Shown: positions 55,673 to 64,000 of the stretch, one piece after another
Layout: each line of letters opens with the position of its first letter
Position numbering within the stretch: position 1 is the first letter of the stretch
NCBI GenBank assembly: GCA_963969395.1
Contig: OZ017803.1
Location: 15,996,001 to 16,060,000, forward strand
Direction of reading: 5' to 3'
Source of the DNA: Pseudoscleropodium purum
Lineage: Eukaryota > Streptophyta > Bryopsida > Hypnales > Brachytheciaceae
Length of the DNA: 64,000 nucleotides
Notes under the pieces: model-generated
What the model saw: only the letters and a program-made list of their open reading frames with translations
Told to the model about the DNA's origin: nothing
Databases searched by the model: none
Made by a program: the position numbers and the translations under genes

Positions 55673-56126
55673 GTAAGTCTCTGATGGGATCCTTGGGGTA
55701 TTATTTTTTTCGCCTGGACTCAGAACCAGGCTCTTAGATTGAACAAATCCTCTCCTAAATTGATCTGTAACTGCTCATTGTATTCTCTTTAATCGTCACG
55801 GGCTTGCCTTTGTCCTCTTTCAACATGTCTCCAGAGGATGTGCTGTCTGGCAAGACTTACTACATGCTTTATTCTCTATTGTATCACGGCCTAACGCAAG
55901 TTACGTTAGGTTGTATCTCTTTACTGAAGGTGTATTTTTTCTTTTTTCTTTTATCTTTTCACATTGCATTAGCACTCACATTTAAGCGCTGTAGCGGTGT
56001 GTTAGGTTGCGACTCTGCGTAGAGCAAGCAGAGAGGCTCTGTCCCTGTAGTACTAAAATGTGGAAGGAAGAAACCGGAATGGTGATGAAGGAACAATGTC
56101 TCTCTTTTCATTTTTGTATTCTTTAA

Positions 56127-57054
56127 CCCCTAAAGGTTTTTGACTATGTTTTCACCAAAAACGCTCTAAAACTGTCATTTCTAGTGCAAGTACCCAATTT
56201 TTGATTAAAAATATTTTTAAATACAAGTAAACGTAGGATCTTGTAGTAAACTATTTTGAGAAGATGTGATAAAAATTTCAGAAATTTTCATCGTGTCGAT
56301 TGCAAGATATTAGTGTTTGAATTCACAAAAATCCTTTTTCTTTTCCCTACAAAAATCTGGGTGGCTTGCACTTCACAAGGTCACATTTGCATGAAAAAAT
56401 GTCAAAAATGGTGGTTACTTTTTAAATTCATTCTTCAAAGCAAGTTGGTTACATGCTTGAAAATTTTTAGATCATTTGGAATTGTGCAACATGTAGAAAA
56501 AAAATAGTAAGTATAATGAAGTAGAAAATGATTCAAAGTACTAAGTTGTTAATAATTTCTTTATGGAATTGAGAAATGCCAATTCCAATGGTTGCAATGT
56601 TATAATAAACAATGTACATCTAAAATTTTTATTTTTTTTGAAAAATATTTAAAATTGAGTAAAATAAAGGGTTTCAAAGTTTATTTTGGAATAGAAATTC
56701 CATAACTATCTACAAACTAACTTTTGATTCATCCATCCAAATGGAATGATTCAAAGCTTTCCATATAGATATAAATCTAAAGAATTAATTTTTAATTTTT
56801 AATTTTTGAAAAAAAAATGATTTTTGAAGAGTTTTTTTTTGCTGCCCAAGCTGCCCATTAAGTACTGAAAATTACATTTCATGCAATAACTTTTTAGCCA
56901 TGTAGTCAAAAGTTATGAAAATTGTTGGGTCTTAAAGCTATTCCTTAAGCATATGTCATGTTAAAATTTCAAAGAAAAAAAATAAAAACTCCATCCATAG
57001 TGAGTTGTCCAAAATTGCAATGTTACCAAAAAATGAGGTTCACGGCTTTAAGGG
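56127..57054. mobile_element. TTAA-flanked element, 928 bp, in the intron before P4
   Basis: TTAA at 56123-56126 and 57055-57058. The ends are CCCCTAAAGGTTTTTGAC and the complement of CCCTTAAAGCCGTGAAC. The copy at 60089-61015 aligns along its length. The stray P4 segment near 11023 lacks it, giving an empty-site comparison. AT-rich and non-coding; piggyBac-like by target and CCC start. Confidence 0.7.
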
Positions 57055-57229
57055 TTAATGTGGTTATGTTGTTGAGTGAAGGAGCTACTTGAACTCTCTC
57101 ATATTAGCTTGCATTAGCTTTTGTCAATACAAAGCCTCCTCCCCTATGATCTAGAGCTTATAAAAACTTGTAGCTACTAAATATCTTTGCTTGCTTCATT
57201 AAGACTAACAATTGATGTGGGTTATGTAG

Positions 57230-57382
57230 AGAATTTGGGATCTTGTATTACAGAAGTACGCCTCTTTAGGAAAATATGCAAAGTTGTTGCAACTATTGGA
57301 AGAGCTAAAAGATGTAGGAGTAATAGCAAATGTTGTCACGTACTTTGAGCTCTTGAAACAGGTCTCAGAGTCTGAGAAAGTT
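57230..57382 (+). pseudogene. PPR-like exon P4, copy 2
   Basis: 51 open codons, phase 0: RIWDLVLQKYASLGKYAKL, LQLLEELKDVGVIANV, VTYFELLKQVSESEKV, with donor GTT|GTAAGC and an AG acceptor (TATGTAG; TTCTGCAG at 11185). Followed by an open stretch of about 115 codons (to 57733) that looks like intron, not exon. Confidence 0.6.
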
Positions 57383-57749
57383 GTAAGCTACTTGATTATC
57401 TCGCAAACATTGTTTCTGTTATGTAGATATTGTTTTTCTCCTTATCGTCTCACTTCCCAATGGTCGTACGTATGTTTTCTTAGATATGCTACTCTTCAAA
57501 TTCATGGTTTGGATACTCTAATGTCTCATTTCTACGACTTCTTTCAAAAGTTCAATAAGAAGATGATGAAGTGGACGTTTAGTTCAAGAATAGGATGGGG
57601 TAAAAGAAGAGATACAACTTGTCTTCTAAGGCACAAATTCTTTTTTCACAATAGCCTCTTGAAGAGGTTTTATGCAATGTATATAACAAAGAGCTATAAT
57701 ATAAAACGGTCTAAATCCTTTCATAAAAGTTGATGTGTAAAGATGGAGG

Positions 57750-60080
57750 CAAAAGTACAGTTAGTATTTGTTTTTTATTTGTAGACAAATGAAAATCATA
57801 AAAAATTAAGAAATTAAGTACACAATGTCAATCCTGTTCTCATCTAAATGAAAGGTCACATTGACATCATTGCAAATATAGAATAAAAGTATAGAAGAAT
57901 TTTGAAGAAAATCCAATTCTAGCATATTAAAGAAACCAGTACAAAAACTAGTACATTCCCTTATATAATAGTGACTACTTTAGTGATAGATCTTGTCTTT
58001 TAAAGGTTTCAAGTATTTTAAGAGCTTATTTTTGCTAACTTGTTAAAAGGCTAGGAAGTGGAGGAGGTTTGGAAGCTCCCTCAATGCTTGAGGCAGGCCT
58101 GAACCTTTGACAAGGTTTTCATTGGATTCTAGTTTCGATCACAAACTCTTTAGAAATTAGCATCACACTCAAGATTTTTTAGCATCGCATTGTGTATTTG
58201 GTTAATATGACAGTCCATCCTAGAAATTAGCATGACACTCCACATTTAATCTTTTCTCTTTTTTTTCTTGATTCCTTGCAACCAAACATTTAGGCCCTTT
58301 AAATTTGTATCTATGAAGGTAAGATTAGAAGCACACTATTAGAACACTATGCAATAGAAATCACTTCAACATTTAAATCAAGAGATGGAAATGTGCTCTT
58401 AAAAAGAATTTTCTTATAAATGATGAATTGGGTTAACTTCTTTTGTTCTTACAAGGATAGTCCTCCCTATATTTTTAGGGCCCTATACTACACAATTTAA
58501 ATTATTAGGCTAAAAAAATAGAGAGTTATGTTTATCTTATTCAATTGTGCAAAAAAAAAGAAATAAACAATAAAAATAGCTATGATAGTTTTTGTTAAAT
58601 TTTGAGAAAGTTGGTGGCTGCAGTGACTTTATATACAATATTCTTGATGATATGGGTTGAATGTCTTTCGACAACAAAAATTTATGGAAATTTATTCCAT
58701 CTGTAGTGTCACAAGATTTATGAAAGGACTTTCAATTTAACCCTTTAGTGGCATTTCAAGTCCTAATAGGGTAACTTGAGATTGGATTTGATAATCTTTT
58801 TTATATAGTCTTCATAAGCTTGTACAAATTATAACCAACCAATGATGAAGTTGGCCACCTTCTTCAAGAAAATGGCAAATATAAAGCAAATGTGATTTGA
58901 AAAACACAAATTGATAGACGCATTTCTTGGTGACAAAGAAAATGATATCAAAATGTTGAATTGTAGTTGAACATTAGAGAGCAAGAGCCCCACTATGACA
59001 ATTAAATTTATGACTAAGGTAAGCCATCCTATTTGTGCTACATTGTATTGAAGCTCAATTGTTCTCCTTGCTTCCAATGATGCCTATTGAAGATTGGAGG
59101 TTTAGGTTCTCTATTTTTGTTTTTGTACTTTCAAATGGAATATGATTAAATGATTTCTTGACCATCATCTAATGTATACTCATATTAAAGCCCTAAATCC
59201 TAAATTCTTGGCTGTAATATTTTTACAATAAAAGTCTTGTTCTTGACCTTTACTTGAATTTCAACTATTTATGGATGATGGAATTGAAGCAGTAGTTGCA
59301 CTTCTATGAGTAATTTCCAACTATTGATAAGAGCATTTTGTGTGTACATCACCTTGGTTTTGACTTCAATACTAGTTTTGCATTCTTGACCTCAAAAGAT
59401 TTTTAGAGATCAATAAAATCTAGCTCCATTTGATTTCTATTATTTTCCAAACATAAGTATGCCAAACTCTAAACCACAAGTGATCCTAGGACTTCACTTG
59501 TGGCTACTTTGGAATATTGGAATACTTAATTTATTTCAATATTAAAACCAACTTTCAACTGCCAATAAGACCCAATAAAAAAACTAAAGCTACTTCACAA
59601 AAGAACCATGTTCAAATATTTATATGGATGGTTTCCAAACATGTTCACTGTTATTGTTCTCTACAAGAAAAGACTACTATATGTCTCCATTTTTTGATAC
59701 TAAGAGGTCTATAAGAAAGATAATAGTCTTTGAGATAGGAGATTGTCTTATATATAGTATACACTCTATGATTTGAAATAACTAAGCTTATAATAATGTT
59801 CAATGCTTCATTCCTAAGTGATCCAAAGTTAATTCATAATCTAAATGATGAACATATAATGCTTCAAGGCAATGTTTCTTTGAAGCAATTTTTCATTCAT
59901 CAAAAGCAACATTTGAATCTTTAAATAATATCCCTCATTTATAACCAATTCTATAAAATTGAGAGAAATAACATGTTTTTATAAAATTATTCCCAATTTT
60001 TGTTTTCTTGTCCAATAATGGTTGTGTGAATTCCATTGAGAGGAATGTAAGCTTCTAAATCACTACATTATTAATGCCTA
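57750..60080. other. Gene-free AT-rich tail of copy 2
   Basis: Matches 27100-29300 in patches (TTAAGTACACAATGTC, GGGCCCTATACTACAC, CTAGCTCCATTTGATTTCTA, GCAATGTTTCTTTGAAGCAA). No gene seen. Confidence 0.6.
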
Positions 60081-60088
60081 TATTGTTA

Positions 60089-61015
60089 CCCTTTGAAGGT
60101 CAGAGACAATGTTTTCAACAAAAACACTCCAAAACTCCCATTTTTAATACAAATACCAAATTTTAAATGAAAATTTTTTTTTGACATATATAATCATAGG
60201 ATCTTGTAGTAAGTTATTTTGAAAATATGTGGAAAAAATATCAAAAATTTTCACCTTGAAGATTGCAAGAAATTAGCGTTTGAAGTGACAAAAATTCTTT
60301 TTTTGGCCTTGCAAAAAACTCGGTAACTACACTTTATAAGGTCACATTTGTAAGAAAAATGTCCAAAATGGTGGTAACCCTTTGCATTAATTCTTCAAGG
60401 CAAGTTGGCTACATGATTGAAAAATTTTAGATCATTTGGAATTTCACAACATCTAGGAAAAAAATAGTAAGTAGAAAAAAAGTAGGGAATGGTTCAAAAC
60501 ACTAAATTGTTAAGAATTTAATTATAAAATTGAAAAATTCCAATCCCAAAGGTTGTAATGTAGTAATAAAAAATCTACATCATAAATAATTATTTTTTTC
60601 AAAAAATATTAAAAATTGAATCAAATAAAGGACTCCAAAATTTATTTTAGAATAAGGAATCTATAACTGCCCATAAACTAGAACACCTTGTAACTTTCAT
60701 CTTATTAATCAAAATTGAATGATTCAAAGCTTTCTACAAGTAAATTAATCTAAAAAAACCAATTTCATATTTTAATTTTTGATAAAAGTGATTTTCTTAA
60801 GAAATTTTTTGACTACCCACCAAGCATTGAAAATTATATATTATGCAATAATTTTTTAACTATGTAGTCAAAAGTTATGAAAACTATTTGGCCTTAAAGC
60901 TACTCTTTGGGTACATGTTGTGTGAAAATTTCAAAGAAAAAAAGAAAAATTCCATTTGTAGTGAGCTACCCAAAATTGCTATGTGGTCAAAAAATATAGT
61001 GTGGTCCTTTTGGGG
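60089..61015. mobile_element. Second member of the 928-bp TTAA-flanked family
   Basis: The left end CCCTTTGAAGGTCAG follows a degenerate TTA; the right end CCTTTTGGGG precedes TTAA (61016-61019). Shared internal landmarks with 56127-57054 include TAGGATCTTGTAGTAA, ATTTGGAATT and CATGTAGTCAAAAGTTATGAAAA-type motifs. Confidence 0.65.
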
Positions 61016-61019
61016 TTAA

Positions 61020-61790
61020 GATAAAATTAAAGAGAATTACCTTTATACGCTAATACATGATTATAATGATTCTCAAATTTTATTTCTATCATTACACCCA
61101 ATTTGAATTTTGTATTTGAATTGCAACTATTCATGGACCCAATTTCAATACACAAAACAATTTAAAATAAATGTGTTGAAATGTTGTGTTGATATTATTT
61201 TGTGGTGAAAATAGATGTATTCAAATGTGACCTATATTATTTTGTGATGATTATTAGCCTTACTAAAACATTCTCACCATTGGCAATAAAATACAATACA
61301 AAAAACAAATATATAAATAAATTTGCACCTTGAAATAACTCTTCGATTTTCAAAGGTCAATTTCTTGTATTAATATAAATTTAGAATAAGGAAATTTTGG
61401 ATGAAGGTACATACAAATTATTCAAAGGTAAATAAAATTCTTCAACTTTAAAGATCAAATTTATTTTTATCAAAATAATGTAATTGGGGTAAAGGGACAT
61501 CAAATTATTTGAGGCAATAGTTGTGGTTGCACTCCTATGCCTTCATTCTATGGCTTTGCTTGTGTAACCATGATTTTATTGGTTCCATGCACATGTCAAA
61601 GCTTCTTTTCATGACTTAATTTGTTGTTTGGTCTCAAAATTCCATGCCCAAGTGTAGCTTCATTTTATGCCTTTAGTCGTATCAATTTGTCTCTTTAGAC
61701 CTAGTGTCCTCCATATTCATCAATACTAAATATATATTAGTGGTTCCATCCATCAGCTACACTAGTGCTCACCTAAAAGTCTTCGGGATT
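61020..61790. other. No gene
   Basis: AT-rich. Nothing recognised. Confidence 0.5.
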
Positions 61791-61794
61791 GATA

Positions 61795-62039
61795 CAGTCT
61801 GATGTCTTGGACAAAATCACATTCAAAAATAGGACGTTTGGACCCTATGTCCGCAACATCATCGGAAGGCGGATGGGCCAAACAGGGTGCACAAATCTAG
61901 GTCATCAGATCAAGCGGACGTGATTTGATCGACAAATGCGGATGGGGTGGGTAATTAATTTTTTTTTACAAATGTCATGGGACACTACAGACCTAGCATC
62001 CACGTCCATTGGACATCCCGGTTACCATGTTGAACATTG
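61795..62039. mobile_element. Degenerate relative of the 225-bp hAT MITE
   Basis: Shares CATTCAAAAATAGGACGT-type, CGGAAGGCGGATGGG and CATCCACGTCCATTGGACATC with the element at 41704, in the same order. The ends are eroded (CAGTCTGATG and GTTGAACATTG), and the 8-bp flanks no longer match. Many C-to-T and G-to-A differences separate it from the intact copy. Confidence 0.55.
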
Positions 62040-63195
62040 GAATTTGCAATCTAATTGTGTCATTATGTAACAATAGTATATATTTTACAATTTTAAAAGT
62101 ATAATGCTCATGCAAATAAACTATATGAGTTATAAGATAGGATTCATTTAATTCAAAAGGAAAACTTTTAAAATAATATGTAGGGCTACTATAAGGTTCA
62201 TGAAATGCTACATACTCTAATATATAACATCATGTAATAGGAAATTTTCATTAATAAGTTAACTTTGATACATAGATAGGAGTCACGGAGATTTTTCTTA
62301 GTATGATGAATATAGATGTGGATAAATAGTTTCATATGGATGATAAAATGGATATAGCCAAGAAAATTTGTGATAAAAGCTATGGTGGTTGATTGAAATT
62401 GTGCCACAGCTCTAGTAGTGTCTATATCAAAAAATGAAAGACAATGACCTCAAGTGGAAAAAATTGTTATATACACAAATTAGAGTTCATAATTCATTTA
62501 ACTTCAATCTTTGAAGTTGTACATATTAAAGACACACATTGAATGGGATGTTTATAAGATAGTTTGAGTGGAGATTATGAAGTATTCAATGGTAAAATTA
62601 TTTATTAAAACCGCCATTTGGTCAATGCCACTTGAATTGAATTGATTATTGTTGGTTTCATGGTGTATATTCTATATGTATATATAATAGAAGGAAGCAA
62701 AAACTTATAAAAAATAGTAGGTTTGGGAACAAATTGGACACTTAAGATTTAATATGTAAGAGAACTCCACTTTAAAAAAAAAGATGAATAAATTTACAAA
62801 ACCCCTAGAAAATTGAAAATACACCCCTAATAGCTTTTTATATAAAAATATAATAGTTTTAAATACATTAATTAAGTTCAATATTCCAAAATGAAATACC
62901 TTCTTAATTTAGGCGTATTTTTTAAATTAGAAGGAGTGACCTCTCTAAAGTATAAAAATAGTATACCTAGTGGTAAGTTTCAACACTTTCTGACAAACAA
63001 TTAATTAGTGTGATTCAATAGATGCCTAAAAATAGATAGATTTACTTGTTCCACATGATTTTTTCTTGAAAAAAAATTATTCCTAAAATTTTGACATCAA
63101 ATTTGTAGAAATATTTTTTGATAGATTTGGCCATTGAATATTATATATATAGTGGCAAAATTAGGCTCAACTAAATTGTGGGGCAAATACAATGG
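62040..63195. other. No gene
   Basis: AT-rich with short open frames only. A minus-strand frame at 62198-62407 has no distinguishing features. Confidence 0.5.
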
Positions 63196-63201
63196 TACAA
63201 T

Positions 63202-63627
63202 CCCTAAATTTTGAAGGCATTTTCTTCATAAAAAAAACATTCAAAACTGCCATTTCTATTGCAAAGTAAGAAAATCGTAAAAAATTGTTTTTCTTTTAGC
63301 ATATCTAATTGTGGGATCTTATACTAAACTAGTACAAGAATGTGTAGAAGAGATTTCAAAAACTTGATTGTGTGGATTAAAAAATATTTGCATTTGAAGT
63401 AAAAAAATCTAGGAGGTTTGCACCTTATTTGACTAGATTTTGAAGCTTTGAAGCTTTTTAATTGAAATTTTTGTACTAAACATTTTGAATTTCTAATTTT
63501 TACATTGAAAAGTTGAGTTGAAAGTCTAGGAAAAAAATTCCAAAAAAATACACTTGATTTTCATTCCTTTAAAAATTGCTAAATAGAAGTATGTACAAAA
63601 TTGAAGAAAATACACAAAGTTTAGAGG
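63202..63627. mobile_element. Partial TTAA-family element
   Basis: The left end CCCTAAATTTTGAAGG and the right end TTTAGAGG before TTAA (63628-63631). The interior matches the right arm of the palindrome (30055-30350). Beyond it, sequence matches 30890 onward in copy 1. Confidence 0.5.
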
Positions 63628-63631
63628 TTAA

Positions 63632-64000
63632 AGTTATTGCACTAGAAATCACAAGAATAAATATTATAGCTTCCTAGTAATTTGAATAATTTTTTTTCTA
63701 ATAATTAATTAAAGTGAAAAATAGTTAGGCAACTCAAAAAATAATATATTAAAATGAAAACTTTTAAAAATAGAATTAAATTAATTTAGTCATTTATCCA
63801 AGTTGTTCATATAATTTTTGGATGGTTGCTACTCCTTTCATCAATGCAAACACATTAACCTAAACCTTTGTCTTGACCTCCCAACCCTAAATTCATTTGT
63901 ATGTTAGGATTTTTATTAAATTTTAGGATTTGTTGTAGGTGAAAGATATGTTTTATATGTGAAAGATTGTGTTGTAGAATGGTCAAATGAAGAGGCAAAA
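63632..64000. other. Tail shared with 30890-31250; no gene
   Basis: Ordered similarity to copy 1. Nothing coding seen. The window ends inside it. Confidence 0.5.

Larger units (their letters stand above)
48760..64000 (+). repeat. Composite segment, copy 2
   Basis: Collinear with copy 1 from the minisatellite to P3, then also with 27000-29300 and 30890-31250. Relative to copy 1 it keeps P4 (57230-57382) and has TTAA-type elements at 56127-57054, 60089-61015 and 63202-63627 and a degenerate hAT MITE at 61795. The segment reaches the right edge and may continue. Confidence 0.7.

Noticed and set aside
57284..57733. Extension of exon P4 as a 149-codon reading frame
   Set aside because: After the donor at 57382 the composition becomes intron-like and the stray copy at 11 kb does not keep the reading, so only 57230-57382 is taken as exon.
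1..64000. CRISPR arrays, rRNA and tRNA genes, bacterial operons
   Set aside because: No spaced direct repeats of CRISPR type, no rRNA-like sequence and no cloverleaf noticed by eye; introns and plant-type elements make a prokaryotic reading untenable.

Overview
This is nuclear DNA of a land plant. The best clue is coding sequence from the spliceosome factor PRP8 in a plant-like form, in exons with clean GT/AG borders. There are also pentatricopeptide (PPR)-like exons, an amino-acid-permease-like exon, a decayed hAT transposase and many small DNA transposons with target-site duplications. The PRP8 peptide and repeat content suggest a bryophyte or lycophyte, but I cannot name the species. I see no complete, confidently functional gene of known function, no rRNA or tRNA and no CRISPR array. 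Most of the window is AT-rich intergenic DNA holding duplicated, broken gene pieces and mobile elements.

Layout. A composite segment occurs three times: inverted and partial at about 1-4040 (copy 0), forward from about 19620 (copy 1) and forward from about 48760 (copy 2). Copies 1 and 2 stay recognisably related for more than 10 kb, and copy 2 runs toward the right edge. Each copy carries, in transcription order: a pyrimidine-rich minisatellite (copies 1 and 2 only); a degenerate copy of a small acidic-protein gene; a conserved exon (P1) and, in copies 1 and 2, a 95-bp exon (Px); two internal PRP8 exons; a second, intact acidic-protein reading frame; then P1 again. Copies 1 and 2 continue with Px and PPR-like exons P2 and P3, and exon P4 survives only in copy 2. 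The acidic gene plus P1/Px is therefore duplicated in tandem inside each copy, with PRP8 joined behind one half and the PPR-like gene behind the other. A stray P4 exon lies at 11186-11338 and a stray acidic-gene 3' end at 6515-6890.

Between the copies. 4.1-19.5 kb holds splice-bounded exon fragments of unrecognised genes, a 1,040-bp Harbinger-like element, a GC-rich Tourist-like MITE and dispersed repeats. 31.3-48.7 kb is very AT-rich. It holds a 24-bp minisatellite, long inverted repeats, a 595-bp TTAA-flanked long-TIR element, and a hAT transposase pseudogene (about 40.5-43.8 kb) with a 225-bp hAT MITE, bearing a perfect 8-bp target duplication, inside one of its introns.

History. A Tourist-like MITE is present in copies 1 and 2 but absent, with a clean TTA empty site, from copy 0. 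Copies 1 and 2 are therefore likely the younger pair. Decay by C-to-T change is prominent: several in-frame stops are TAG where CAG (Gln) is expected, consistent with deamination at methylated CHG sites. The most novel-looking item is the repeated acidic-protein gene family, whose intact members differ by whole 13-residue repeat units (1, 2 and 3 units).
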